Positions 25,461 to 34,089 of a stretch of DNA of 64,000 nt are shown here, one piece after another (within the stretch, counting starts at the first letter, position 1; each line of letters begins with the position of its first letter). The notes under the pieces are model-generated. The model ran no database searches, was not told the origin of the DNA, and saw only the letters and a list, made by a program, of their open reading frames with translations. The DNA comes from Allobacillus halotolerans. Lineage in GTDB: Bacteria; Bacillota; Bacilli; Bacillales; Alkalibacillaceae. The DNA is taken from NCBI RefSeq assembly GCF_028743495.1, contig NZ_CP117968.1. The stretch is one strand, 5' to 3'. The translations under genes and the position numbers were made by a program.

Positions 25461-26180
25461 CTAAATTGTTACGTCTATATAAAATTGATATTCCTCTTGC
25501 CGAATAATAAATTTCGAGTATTCGACTAATGTCCCGTCTTTAGTCCGTGTTGTACGTTCAATAACGAACAGTTGCTCACCCTCAGGTACATTCAATAACT
25601 CTGCTTCTTCAAAATTTGCTGTCAATGTAGAAAAGTATATTTTGGCCTGATCTAATTCAAATCCAAAATTGTTTTGAAGCACACTGTAAAGCAATTCATC
25701 CTGAAGCATTTCCTCCGACAAACCTGAAAATAGCTCTGTAGGTAAATAAGTGTGTTCAATTACTACTGGCTTCTTACCATTTAGCTTTACTCGACTAATT
25801 TTAAAAATCTCATCCTTCTCATCAATATCTAACTTCTTTCCGATTAATGGATTGGCATTTATACGCTCAAACCCTAACATTCGGTGAGGATGTTTCACTT
25901 CATCTTCTGCGTCATGTTTCAATGTGACTAAGCTTTGGAGATCTGTCTCGCGCTTGGAAGTTACAAATGTTCCTTTTCCGCGTTGTCGATATAAAAGCCC
26001 CTCATGAACCATGTCTAAAATCGCTCTTTTTACAGTAATCGTTGAAACATCAAATCGCTTTGCTAATTCTTTCTCCGTAGGAATTTGGAAACCTTTTGGC
26101 CATTCATTTGAAATGATTTTCTCTTCAATTAGATTTTTCACTTGATGATATAAAGGATGAGGCGCATTTTTGTTAATCAC
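25461..26180 (-). CDS. GntR family transcriptional regulator (HutC/UTRA type)
   Basis: A 239-residue regulator. Residues ~8-75 are the winged helix (LYHQVKNLIEEKI, then PTEKELAKRFDVSTITVKRAI and a GKGTFV wing). The rest is a UTRA effector domain with IFKISRVKLNGKKPVVIEHTYLP and a C-terminal LFVIERTTRT. It heads the long minus-strand operon and probably senses the substrate or a catabolite of the multi-component dehydrogenase. The GTG at 26180 has GGAGG 9 nt upstream. A 12-bp palindrome, AAGTTATAACTT, lies at 26206-26217 and may be an autoregulatory site. Confidence 0.9.
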   Translation of the reverse strand: MINKNAPHPLYHQVKNLIEEKIISNEWPKGFQIPTEKELAKRFDVSTITVKRAILDMVHEGLLYRQRGKGTFVTSKRETDLQSLVTLKHDAEDEVKHPHRMLGFERINANPLIGKKLDIDEKDEIFKISRVKLNGKKPVVIEHTYLPTELFSGLSEEMLQDELLYSVLQNNFGFELDQAKIYFSTLTANFEEAELLNVPEGEQLFVIERTTRTKDGTLVEYSKFIIRQEEYQFYIDVTI

Positions 26181-26217
26181 TGCTAGCGTGCCTCCAATAA
26201 ATATAAAGTTATAACTT

Positions 26218-26577
26218 ATTAATTGAATATCTTATATGAATGTAAATGATAAGTCAAGAGAATTTTTAGAAAATTATTTTTATTATAAATTGTTATAATA
26301 GTTACTTTTATTTAAGCATTACTGGATTTAAGGATGAATCAGTAACTAAGTGCAAAAAATATTCTTCGTGATTATTGAGTATGGATTTTCATTTCAAACA
26401 TGTTCAAAAAAAGCATTATCCTCCACCTAAGGAATGGAGGAAGACAAATGTATTGTCATTCTTTGCTATGAAAACAAAAGCACCGTCTGAAAAAGATTGA
26501 ATGATACTGAGCTGAGTAAATTCGCGTTCAGTGTGCCATATCAGATGATTTAGTAAATTATGATTCCACTTTAGCTA
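26218..26577. other. AT-rich intergenic stretch without recognised gene
   Basis: No frame with a ribosome site and no RNA gene was recognised. A small hairpin (TCCTCCA with TGGAGGA) lies near 26418-26440. The stretch holds the region upstream of the GntR gene and leads into repeat array A4. Confidence 0.5.
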
Positions 26578-26770
26578 TATATATTGAGTCCGTATCAATG
26601 ATTCATGAGGTGAACGCTAGGATATATGCAGCCAAATCTAAAATATATAATCCATATCACGTCAATATGAGACCTTACAAAGAAGATATGAGACCGAATC
26701 CATCAGATATACGCCCGCCACCCAAATATATACTCCTGAATCTAAAAGAAATACGACAAATTAAGAAATC
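26578..26770 (+). repeat. Array A4: 21-bp family A array
   Basis: About nine degenerate units with ATATGNRNCC-like cores (ATATGCAGCC at 26624, ATATGAGACC twice, ATATACGCCC, ATATACTCCT). Most are 21 bp apart, with one 20-bp step near 26665. One unit (TCATGAGGTGAACGCTAGG at 26603) closely resembles a unit of array A3 at 11792, which shows that the arrays share ancestry beyond the core. Confidence 0.78.
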
Positions 26771-26946
26771 CTCTCCAATTAAACAAAAAAACACCAAATC
26801 CTTAAAAGACTTGGATTCTTTTTTGTATATTACGAACTAACAGTTATACATCACTTTTTATAAATATAGTACATTTCCTACTTCCTATGTGCCCTTACCA
26901 TAAAAATATAAGCCTTGATATCTGTATTTGTAACCTAATTTAGGTG

Positions 26947-27030
26947 AAATACGCCCAACATATCATTATATGCACCCTAACCACTTAAATATTTGACCAA
27001 AATCTAAATATATGAGCCAACCGACATACA
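26947..27030 (+). repeat. Array A5: four-unit 21-bp family A array
   Basis: Units start with AAATACGCCC, ATATGCACCC, ATATTTGACC and ATATGAGCCA at 21-bp steps. The array ends just before the terminator of the enoyl-CoA hydratase gene. About 180 bp separate it from array A4, without clear units in between. Confidence 0.78.
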
Positions 27031-27034
27031 ATGC

Positions 27035-27070
27035 AAAAAGACCACCCGCAAGGTTTGCTTGTGGGTGGGC
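27035..27070 (-). terminator. Terminator of the CoA-dependent catabolic operon
   Basis: CCACCCGCAAG and CTTGTGGGTGG arms (one mismatch) with a GTTTG loop. On the minus strand it is followed by TCTTTTTG. It closes the operon that runs leftward from 36.8 kb or 43.3 kb. Confidence 0.85.
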
Positions 27071-27082
27071 CTACTTTAGTTT

Positions 27083-27889
27083 CTAATTAAATTTGGGATT
27101 TCTTTTTTCAATTACTGCTTTGACTCCTTCTTTATGATCATCCAGTTCTGTGACAATCCCCATATGTGAAGAGATTTGATCTAGATGAGATCTTAAATCC
27201 ATTCGTTGTCCTTGGTAAGCAGCTCTTTTGATTAACTGAATTGCTTGCTGAGGTCCTTTAACCAGCTTTTGCACGTATTCTTCTACAAATTCATCTAGCT
27301 GATCTTCTTTAACCGAATAAGTGACCAAGCCTATTTCCTTTGCCTCGTCCCCGGTTAATACTTTACCAGTCCATAACATATCTAATGCTTGATCGAAATT
27401 TACTATTCTAGGCAAGAAATAAGCTCCTCCATCACCCGGAACAATACCTACTTTAACGTAGCTTTCTGATAGCTTCGTCGTATCAGCCGCAATACGAATA
27501 TCGCACATTAATGCCATATCTAAACCTGCTCCGATAGCAAATCCGTGCATTTTAGCAATGACCGGTTTATCTATTTCTTGAAGTAGTAGGGGTACTCGTT
27601 GAACTTTTTTCCAGATTGAATTTTTTCGGTTAAGTGCTGTACTACTGATATCTTCAGAACTGTTAAAAAATCCTCTTCCCTTACTCATTTCTTTAATGTC
27701 ACCGCCAGCACAAAAACCTCTACCGTTACCAGACAATACTACCACTCTAATATCATCCGAATCTCTTACCTCTTCCAGGGCTTTAATCCATTCAACAATC
27801 ATTTCCTCACTAAAAGCGTTCAATGAATCCGGCCTGTTCATTGTAATATAAGCCACATGATCTTTAACTGAAAATAGCAAATCAGACAT
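27083..27889 (-). CDS. Enoyl-CoA hydratase/isomerase family protein
   Basis: A 268-residue crotonase-fold enzyme. The oxyanion-hole loops are intact: SGNGRGFCAGGDIKEMS near residue 60 and HGFAIGAGLDMALMCDIRIA near 115. The region where hydratases carry catalytic glutamates reads VKVGIVPGDGGAYFLPR; one acidic residue is an aspartate, so isomerase, hydratase or hydrolase activity are all possible. Last gene of the operon, 14 bp after an acyl-CoA dehydrogenase. It should act on an unsaturated CoA thioester in the beta-oxidation-like route. Confidence 0.85.
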   Translation of the reverse strand: MSDLLFSVKDHVAYITMNRPDSLNAFSEEMIVEWIKALEEVRDSDDIRVVVLSGNGRGFCAGGDIKEMSKGRGFFNSSEDISSTALNRKNSIWKKVQRVPLLLQEIDKPVIAKMHGFAIGAGLDMALMCDIRIAADTTKLSESYVKVGIVPGDGGAYFLPRIVNFDQALDMLWTGKVLTGDEAKEIGLVTYSVKEDQLDEFVEEYVQKLVKGPQQAIQLIKRAAYQGQRMDLRSHLDQISSHMGIVTELDDHKEGVKAVIEKRNPKFN

Positions 27890-27903
27890 CTTTCCACCCC
27901 TTC

Positions 27904-28989
27904 TTATGTGTTTACTAATTCTTCCTTCTGATTATTGATTTTTTTCCACAGTGATAATTCATTAGGTTCGTCCATCAACTTCTCTGCAAATAACTGAGTC
28001 CAAAACTGCTCGTTACCAAATTCTTCTCTCCAAGACCACAATCGTCTTGTTAACTGATGCAATTTATGTTCATGTGTCACCCCAACTGCACCGTGAATTT
28101 GATGTGCTGTTTCAGCAATTCTCCGAATAGCAGTATTCGTTATAATTTTTGAGTTCGCCACTTCGTATGTCATTTGATGTTTTTCTAAAGCATCAACCAC
28201 GTAATCAAAATTGGTTGTAATATTAACGGTGTCACCTGCTAAAGTTGCTAGGTATTGTTGAATGATTTGTAATCGATTTAACGGTCTTCCAAATTGTTTC
28301 CTTTCATTTGTGAGGAATAGACATAGATTAAGTATTTCTTCAGAAGCGCCGCACATTTGAGAAACTTTTGTTACTCCACCTAAATCCATTAGATTTTTGA
28401 TAAATGACTCACGATTAATTTCAGTGATATTTTCTGGGTTAATTTGAACATTTCTAAATTCAAGATCATCCATTGGTTCACCAGCTAAATTTTGACGCTT
28501 TTCAATTTTAGATTGTTGTGGAGAAACCTTAACTACATAATCCTTATGATTATATTTTGTGACAACGATCAATTCTTCTAGAAACCTACCCCAAGTGACA
28601 TTATTTAATTGTCCATTCATCAAAAATTGTTCTTTATCGCTCTCTAAGTTTAAACCATCAGATTCATTAAAATGAATAGACCTCAATGTAGTATCTACTT
28701 GAACTTCGATGCGTGACAACATTAGATTTGCAAGAATTGTCTCAGCTAAAGGTACTGGCAGTGTATACTTTCCTGATAACTTAATTACTTGAAATGCATC
28801 TTGTAAGTCCCCGCCTACCCCACCGAGACTTTCTGGTACACCAATTGTCGTGAGTCCATTATCAACCAATAGCTTCCATGTCTTCTCATCAAACTTGCCT
28901 TCTTCTAACTCATCAACCAATTCCTTGGTCGTATGTCGTTTAAAAATTTTCTCAGCTGATTGAATAATAATATCTTGCATTTCACTCAT
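27904..28989 (-). CDS. Acyl-CoA dehydrogenase, small subunit type (pair 1)
   Basis: A 361-residue acyl-CoA dehydrogenase-fold protein. It keeps the FAD-site arginine region (RKQFGRPLNRLQIIQQYLA near residue 225) and the HGAVGVTHEHKLH segment, but its middle domain lacks the usual substrate/FAD motif (the segment found as LSEPNAGSD in its partner). The partner at 28989-30143 has the reverse pattern. Complementary losses of this kind are known for alpha2-beta2 dehydrogenases such as the FadE pairs of actinobacterial steroid degradation. Start and upstream stop share one base (TAATG), so the two are coupled. Substrate unknown. Confidence 0.82.
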   Translation of the reverse strand: MSEMQDIIIQSAEKIFKRHTTKELVDELEEGKFDEKTWKLLVDNGLTTIGVPESLGGVGGDLQDAFQVIKLSGKYTLPVPLAETILANLMLSRIEVQVDTTLRSIHFNESDGLNLESDKEQFLMNGQLNNVTWGRFLEELIVVTKYNHKDYVVKVSPQQSKIEKRQNLAGEPMDDLEFRNVQINPENITEINRESFIKNLMDLGGVTKVSQMCGASEEILNLCLFLTNERKQFGRPLNRLQIIQQYLATLAGDTVNITTNFDYVVDALEKHQMTYEVANSKIITNTAIRRIAETAHQIHGAVGVTHEHKLHQLTRRLWSWREEFGNEQFWTQLFAEKLMDEPNELSLWKKINNQKEELVNT

Positions 28990-30143
28990 TATTTATTCAT
29001 TCCCTTCGCTATAATTCCTCTTAAGATCTCTGTTGTGCCTCCTCTTAACGTAAACCCTGGGGAATGTAAAATAGATTCTGATATTAATCTAGCAATCTGG
29101 TTGGATGAAAACTGCGAGGGTTTTTGATTTACTATTAAACGGATTTCTTCGGCTACATTTTTCTCGAATCGCGTTCCCATATCTTTAACTATTGCTGCAG
29201 CGATATTGACGTCTTCTCCATCTTCTAGCAACTGTGCGACACTTAAAGACATTTGCCTTAAGGAAATCAACTCAGATATAATTGGAACTAACTTCTTCAT
29301 TCCTTCAAAATCATTATTAGTCAACAAATCTTGATATACTTCTTCAATTAATGGATAAGTACTTAATATACGTTCTGGCCCACTTCTTTCAAAAGCCAGT
29401 TCTTGCATACTCTGCACCCAACCATTACCTTCTTCCCCTACTAGATGATCTTCTGGAATAAATGCATCCTCAAAAAACACCTCATTAAAATGGTTTTCCC
29501 CAGAGAGATATTTAATTGGACGAATACTTACCCCTTCAGCAGATAAGTCAACAATAAGCTGACTTAATCCAGCATGTTTATTATTCTCTTTTTGCTCCTC
29601 TGTACGACATAATGTAAGCATATAGTGTGACAAGTGAGCGCCACTTGACCAAATTTTAGATCCGTTCAAGAGCCATCCGCCTTCAACTTTAGTAGCTCTT
29701 GTTTTTAAAGAAGCTAGGTCAGAACCAGCATTCGGTTCACTAAGTCCGATAGAAAAAAAGCATTCACCCTTAGAGATTTTAGGTAAAAATCTATTCTTTT
29801 GAGATTCAGTTCCGTATTTCAACAGGAGTGGACCAGTTTGACGATCAGCAAACCAATGGGCAGCCACTGGAGCTCCATAAGCTAATAGTTCTTCGATTAA
29901 GACATAACGTTCAATTGAAGTTCTCTCTTGCCCTCCGTACTCTTTAGGTAAGGTCATTCCTATCCAACCTTTTTCACCTAGTTTTCGGGAGAATTCGATC
30001 GAATAACCACCCATCCAAGAATCGACACTTGGGTGAAAGCTTCCTTTTTTAATTTCTTCTTCTAAAAAACTTCTAACTTCTAAACGAAACTCATTATGTT
30101 CTTTACTTAATGTTGCTTTTGGCAATTTAAGACTTGCTAACAT
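28989..30143 (-). CDS. Acyl-CoA dehydrogenase, large subunit type (pair 1)
   Basis: A 384-residue acyl-CoA dehydrogenase with the middle-domain motif GLSEPNAGSDLASLKTRA near residue 133, the KIWSSGAHLSHY flavin-stacking region and a C-terminal RGGTTEILRGIIA. It lacks the RxQFG arginine motif that its downstream partner carries, so the FAD site is probably shared across a heteromer. ATG at 30143 follows GGAGGGG by 5 nt and overlaps the nitronate monooxygenase-like gene by 17 nt. It catalyses alpha,beta-desaturation of a CoA thioester with electrons going to ETF. Confidence 0.84.
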   Translation of the reverse strand: MLASLKLPKATLSKEHNEFRLEVRSFLEEEIKKGSFHPSVDSWMGGYSIEFSRKLGEKGWIGMTLPKEYGGQERTSIERYVLIEELLAYGAPVAAHWFADRQTGPLLLKYGTESQKNRFLPKISKGECFFSIGLSEPNAGSDLASLKTRATKVEGGWLLNGSKIWSSGAHLSHYMLTLCRTEEQKENNKHAGLSQLIVDLSAEGVSIRPIKYLSGENHFNEVFFEDAFIPEDHLVGEEGNGWVQSMQELAFERSGPERILSTYPLIEEVYQDLLTNNDFEGMKKLVPIISELISLRQMSLSVAQLLEDGEDVNIAAAIVKDMGTRFEKNVAEEIRLIVNQKPSQFSSNQIARLISESILHSPGFTLRGGTTEILRGIIAKGMNK

Positions 30144-31107
30144 AATTGCCCCTCCATTTCTTTCCTAAGTCTTTGGCTTCATCATGGTATGTCACTGTTA
30201 ATTCGTTAATTATTTCTTCAATCTGTTCGATCTTTTGAATCGGCCCTATTCCTTGTCCTGCACCCCAAATATCTTTCCAGGTGCGTACTCCAATTCTTTT
30301 TAATTCATTTTTATCTTTCATTCCATTTTTAATTTCCACTAAATCAATCCCTGCATTTTCTATACTAGGAATTAAATAATTGGCACTTATACCACTAAAA
30401 TAGTTAGTATAAATAATGTCTTCGATGGAAGAGTCTATGATCATTTGTTTATATTCATCTTCAGCATCACTTTCTTCCGCAACGATGAACTTGGAACCCA
30501 TATAAACCAAATCAGCACCTAATACTTGGGCGGCCAAGATATCTTTGCCCTCTGATATCCCTCCAGCCAGAACTACAGGTCCATCCCAAAAGCTTCTCAC
30601 TTCATTTAAGAAAGAGATTGGATTTAACTCTCCTCCATGGCCACCTGCCCCAGCAGACACTAAGATTAATCCATCTGTCCCTTTTTCAATTGCTTTTTTT
30701 GCAAATGAAACATTAATTACATCGCTAAACACAAGACCTCCATATGCATGAACAATTTTGACTACCGGAGACGGATCCCCTAATGAAGTGATGACAATAG
30801 GCGGCTGTAATTCACTTATTGCTTGCAAATCTTCCTCATATCTTTTATTCGTTCGATGACATATAAAGTTGATTGCCCAAGGTGCAGGATTCTCCTCTGT
30901 TCTCTTTTGGAATTCATTCAACTCTGACTTAATGTATCTCATCCAATTTATTAGCTCTGCATTCGTTCTGGCATTTAGCGCAGGAAATGATCCAATAACA
31001 CCTTGTTCGCAAGATTTAATGACCATATTTGGATTCGAGATTAAAAACATGGGAGCAATAATGATAGGTAATTTCAATTGAGGCTTAATAGATTCTAACG
31101 AATACAT
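30127..31107 (-). CDS. Nitronate monooxygenase-family FMN protein
   Basis: A 326-residue TIM-barrel flavoprotein of the NMO/2-nitropropane dioxygenase family. FMN motifs: PIIIAPMFLISNP at the start, VSAGAGGHGGEL near residue 170 containing the family histidine, VVLAGGISEGKDILAAQVLGADLVYMGSKFI near 200. In CoA catabolic clusters such proteins are not nitronate oxidases: mycobacterial IpdC of this family acts on a steroid-ring CoA intermediate. The gene sits between an acyl-CoA synthetase and an acyl-CoA dehydrogenase, so a redox or double-bond-shifting step on a CoA thioester is likely (inference). ATG 31107 has GGGGGG upstream; a GTG at 31110 is alternative. Confidence 0.8.
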   Translation of the reverse strand: MYSLESIKPQLKLPIIIAPMFLISNPNMVIKSCEQGVIGSFPALNARTNAELINWMRYIKSELNEFQKRTEENPAPWAINFICHRTNKRYEEDLQAISELQPPIVITSLGDPSPVVKIVHAYGGLVFSDVINVSFAKKAIEKGTDGLILVSAGAGGHGGELNPISFLNEVRSFWDGPVVLAGGISEGKDILAAQVLGADLVYMGSKFIVAEESDAEDEYKQMIIDSSIEDIIYTNYFSGISANYLIPSIENAGIDLVEIKNGMKDKNELKRIGVRTWKDIWGAGQGIGPIQKIEQIEEIINELTVTYHDEAKDLGKKWRGNYVSKS

Positions 31108-31119
31108 CACCTGCCCCCC

Positions 31120-33237
31120 TTATTGATTAACTTTCTCTAAATCTCTTTCTTTATCTACAATTACAGCGTCTACAACGCTGACCCCTTTACCTTGTTCGTG
31201 AACAATAACAGGGTTTAAATCTAGTTCAGAAATTTCCGTACTGTGAATTGCACAGAACTCAGAAATTTTAACAATTACTTCAGTCAATGCTTTTAAATCG
31301 TATTGAATACCAGTCCTCTCTCCATCCAAGATTGGGAAGCTTTTAATGGAGCGAATCATTTTTGATGCTTGGTTATATGTTAAAGGAGCTGGTAAGATTG
31401 CAGTGTCTTTTAGAACCTCTACAAAGATTCCACCGAGACCAAACATAATACAAGGTCCAAACACTTCGTCGTTTACGCAACCGACAAAAACCTCTACTCC
31501 TTCGTCGGCCATCTCTTCGACAAGCACTTCTTTATTCTGATGCTCTGGAAAGTGCTTTTCCCAGTTGCTGATAATTTTTTCGTATGCCTCTTGTGCTTCT
31601 GCATGATTATTAATATTAATCTCAACTAGCCCATAATCACTTTTATGTTGAATTTCTGAGTGGAGGGCTTTCATCACAATCGGATAATTTACGAATTGGT
31701 CTGTTAGTTCTTCAAAGTGATTAATCGAAAAGTTATTCGGAATAGGAATTTGATAACTTCTTAACAATTCTTTACTTTGATGTTCATCTAACTCCTTAAG
31801 ATCTTTCTTTTCAGTAAGGTTATCATGATCAACTAAGTAGCTTACTTCATCTAGTTGTTGCTCTTGTTTCTCATAGAATTTCATCACATTAGCAACTGCA
31901 TTAATTGCTCGCGTTGGATTAGGTATCCAACAGATATTTTTTTGTGCTAATATTTTTTCTTTAGTCTCTGGTTTAATACCTGACCAGCAAAGCACTAATG
32001 TCTTATCCGTTTCTTCTGCTACTTTCGATAGCTCAGGTATTATTGGTAAAAACCTTTCATCGGTCATTTGTAAATACAAAATGACTGACTCAACATTCGG
32101 ATCTTCTAATGTAATCTTAGTAGAATCAACAATTTGTTGTGGATTTTGACTAACTTGAGCAGTGAAATCGATTGGGTTTTTTAGTGTTGAATGTGGCGGT
32201 AGAACCTCATGAAGTTTCTCCTTGGTTGATTCATTTATTTCTGCTAGCTGTACATCTTTAATTTCACTTTGGTCAGCAATAATTATTCCTGCACCACCTG
32301 ATTGAGTGACAACAGCCAATCCACCTCGTTGAGGACTCTTCTTAGTTTTGTTGAAAACGGACATCGTATCGATCAGTTCGTCTTCATCAGAAACTTGAAC
32401 GACATTTTTTTGTTCAAAGTAATTCCGATATATATTGGAATCCCCTGCCAAGCTTGCTGTGTGAGAACTTGCCGCTTCTGCACCTTTGGAGGAATTACCT
32501 ACTTTCATAAGGACTAAAGGTTTATTATTCTGGTGACATAAGTCGATTGCTGATGACATTTTTTCAAAATTTCTTGCTCCTTCTAAATAACCACCAATCA
32601 CTCTAATGTCATCTTGCTGTGCCATAAATTTTACATAGTCAAAATAATCAACACTTGTTTCATTACCAGAGGAAACAAAGTATTGAAAGCCTAAACCGAG
32701 CTCTTTTGCCGATGTATAACTTAATGAACCTAATGCACCACTTTGCGTTATAAAGGCAACCGGATCATAATCTCCTATTTCTAAAGTAGAAAATGAAACA
32801 ATTGTTTTGTCTTTAACATTGGCAAAACCTAATGAATTGGGACCGCAAATCGGTATAGAATTTTCATTTGAGAATTCAGCAATCCTATCTTCTAATTCTT
32901 GACCTTTTTCACCAGTTTCAGAGTACCCAGAGCTAAATAAAGCCACACTTTTAATATTTTTCTTTTTCAACTGATGTAATACTTCTTCTACATACTTAGA
33001 GCCAACTGCAACAAGTGCGACATCTATATTATCTGGAATGCTATCAATATTTGGATAACATGGATAACCATCTATCTCTTCATATTTAGGGTTCACTAAG
33101 AATACTTCACCCTCAAAACCAATATCTCTTAAATTTGAAATTGGTTTATAACTAATCTTGGAACGGTCTCCTGATGCACCAACTATTACAATAGATTTTG
33201 GCCGTAACATATTTTTGAGATTATCTGTTTTAGTCAT
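31120..33237 (-). CDS. NDP-forming acyl-CoA synthetase (acetate-CoA ligase family)
   Basis: A 705-residue fused protein. N-terminal CoA-binding Rossmann domain (SIVIVGASGDRSKISYKP, residues ~12-135), succinyl-CoA-ligase-like domains (GPNSLGFANVKDK and QSGALGSLSYTSA near residues 138-170, then a second flavodoxin-like domain with VTQSGGAGIIIADQ near 312), and a C-terminal ATP-grasp domain from about 480 (KALHSEIQHKSDYGLVEI). The histidine in ASSHTASLAGD may be the phosphorylated residue. It makes a CoA thioester from a carboxylate with NTP, or runs backwards to save energy. It is the likely activating or releasing enzyme of the cluster. Confidence 0.85.
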   Translation of the reverse strand: MTKTDNLKNMLRPKSIVIVGASGDRSKISYKPISNLRDIGFEGEVFLVNPKYEEIDGYPCYPNIDSIPDNIDVALVAVGSKYVEEVLHQLKKKNIKSVALFSSGYSETGEKGQELEDRIAEFSNENSIPICGPNSLGFANVKDKTIVSFSTLEIGDYDPVAFITQSGALGSLSYTSAKELGLGFQYFVSSGNETSVDYFDYVKFMAQQDDIRVIGGYLEGARNFEKMSSAIDLCHQNNKPLVLMKVGNSSKGAEAASSHTASLAGDSNIYRNYFEQKNVVQVSDEDELIDTMSVFNKTKKSPQRGGLAVVTQSGGAGIIIADQSEIKDVQLAEINESTKEKLHEVLPPHSTLKNPIDFTAQVSQNPQQIVDSTKITLEDPNVESVILYLQMTDERFLPIIPELSKVAEETDKTLVLCWSGIKPETKEKILAQKNICWIPNPTRAINAVANVMKFYEKQEQQLDEVSYLVDHDNLTEKKDLKELDEHQSKELLRSYQIPIPNNFSINHFEELTDQFVNYPIVMKALHSEIQHKSDYGLVEININNHAEAQEAYEKIISNWEKHFPEHQNKEVLVEEMADEGVEVFVGCVNDEVFGPCIMFGLGGIFVEVLKDTAILPAPLTYNQASKMIRSIKSFPILDGERTGIQYDLKALTEVIVKISEFCAIHSTEISELDLNPVIVHEQGKGVSVVDAVIVDKERDLEKVNQ

Positions 33238-33241
33238 TCCC

Positions 33242-33634
33242 TCACCTCATTTCAATAATTGCTTCTGCTTCTGTGACAACTTCGCCATGTTGGTTTTTGG
33301 CTTGAAGTTGCAAATAACCTTCTTCTCCATTCACGCTTTCTTCTGCGACAACGGTGGAAACGGTATCATTTGGATATACGATTGATTTAAATTTTGAACT
33401 ATAACTCTTTATCCGATTTGGTTCCTTAGCTATTTTATCTACATGGGAAGCTAGAAACCCTGCCGAAATCATTCCGTGTGCAATTACTCTTCCAATCGAC
33501 GAGTTTTTTGCAAATTCCTCATCAATATGAATCGGGTTTTTATCACCGGAAGCATGAGCATAATTAATAAGCTGCTCTTTTGTAATTGGTGGATGCGTTA
33601 TTTCTCTCAATTCTTGATCTACAAAAACACTCAT
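33242..33634 (-). CDS. MaoC-like enoyl-CoA hydratase, catalytic half
   Basis: A 130-residue hot-dog-fold protein. The hydratase-2 motif is present: YAHASGDKNPIHIDEEFAKN near residue 26 (D and H are catalytic) and GRVIAHGMISAGFLASHV near 49. Single-hotdog length implies pairing with the adjacent 143-residue hot-dog protein, like ChsH1/ChsH2 in mycobacterial cholesterol side-chain breakdown. The ATG at 33634 directly follows the upstream stop. It hydrates a 2-enoyl-CoA. Confidence 0.85.
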   Translation of the reverse strand: MSVFVDQELREITHPPITKEQLINYAHASGDKNPIHIDEEFAKNSSIGRVIAHGMISAGFLASHVDKIAKEPNRIKSYSSKFKSIVYPNDTVSTVVAEESVNGEEGYLQLQAKNQHGEVVTEAEAIIEMR

Positions 33635-34066
33635 TTACTTTGCCTCCCTTATGATAAAAGTGGATTCTTCTGTAAATACCTCTTCATCTGTTATGTCATA
33701 ACCGATTCGTTCCCTCACATAGAATGTTAATTTACTGCTTTTACCTTCTTTTTCATAGATATCTTTTAATTTTTCTATATACTTAATCTGATCCCCAGCC
33801 ACAATTCGACGCTTATACCGGTACTTTTGTTGACCGTGTAAAAGTTTAGATTTATCCAAGTTCTCAAACCACTCAGGTACTTTATCTCGAAACGTCGTGG
33901 GAAACGTCATTGGAGCGACAATTGATGAGTACCCATTCCTTGCAGCAAAATTTTCATCTAAAAAAAGTGGATTATCTTCATTAATTGCTTTCGCAAAATC
34001 CTTTATCGCTTCTTTTTCAACATTAAAATATCTGGATTCTGTTTTTTGTCCAATTAAGCTATTCAT
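33635..34066 (-). CDS. MaoC-like dehydratase partner subunit (FAS1-like hot-dog)
   Basis: A 143-residue hot-dog protein of the FAS1-like dehydratase/MaoC N-terminal type. The region DFAKAINEDNPLFLDENFA occupies the place of the hydratase motif, and APMTFPTTFRDKVPE replaces the AHG loop, so the catalytic dyad seems lost and it probably serves as the substrate-shaping subunit. The stop is immediately followed by the ATG of the catalytic half. Together they would form a heteromeric enoyl-CoA hydratase with room for a bulky acyl group. Confidence 0.8.
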   Translation of the reverse strand: MNSLIGQKTESRYFNVEKEAIKDFAKAINEDNPLFLDENFAARNGYSSIVAPMTFPTTFRDKVPEWFENLDKSKLLHGQQKYRYKRRIVAGDQIKYIEKLKDIYEKEGKSSKLTFYVRERIGYDITDEEVFTEESTFIIREAK

Positions 34067-34089
34067 TTACAAACCTCCGTCCGATTTTT

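Noticed and set aside
26598..26840. 80-codon frame in the gap before the CoA cluster
   Set aside because: It runs through array A4 and then low-complexity sequence; nothing supports translation.
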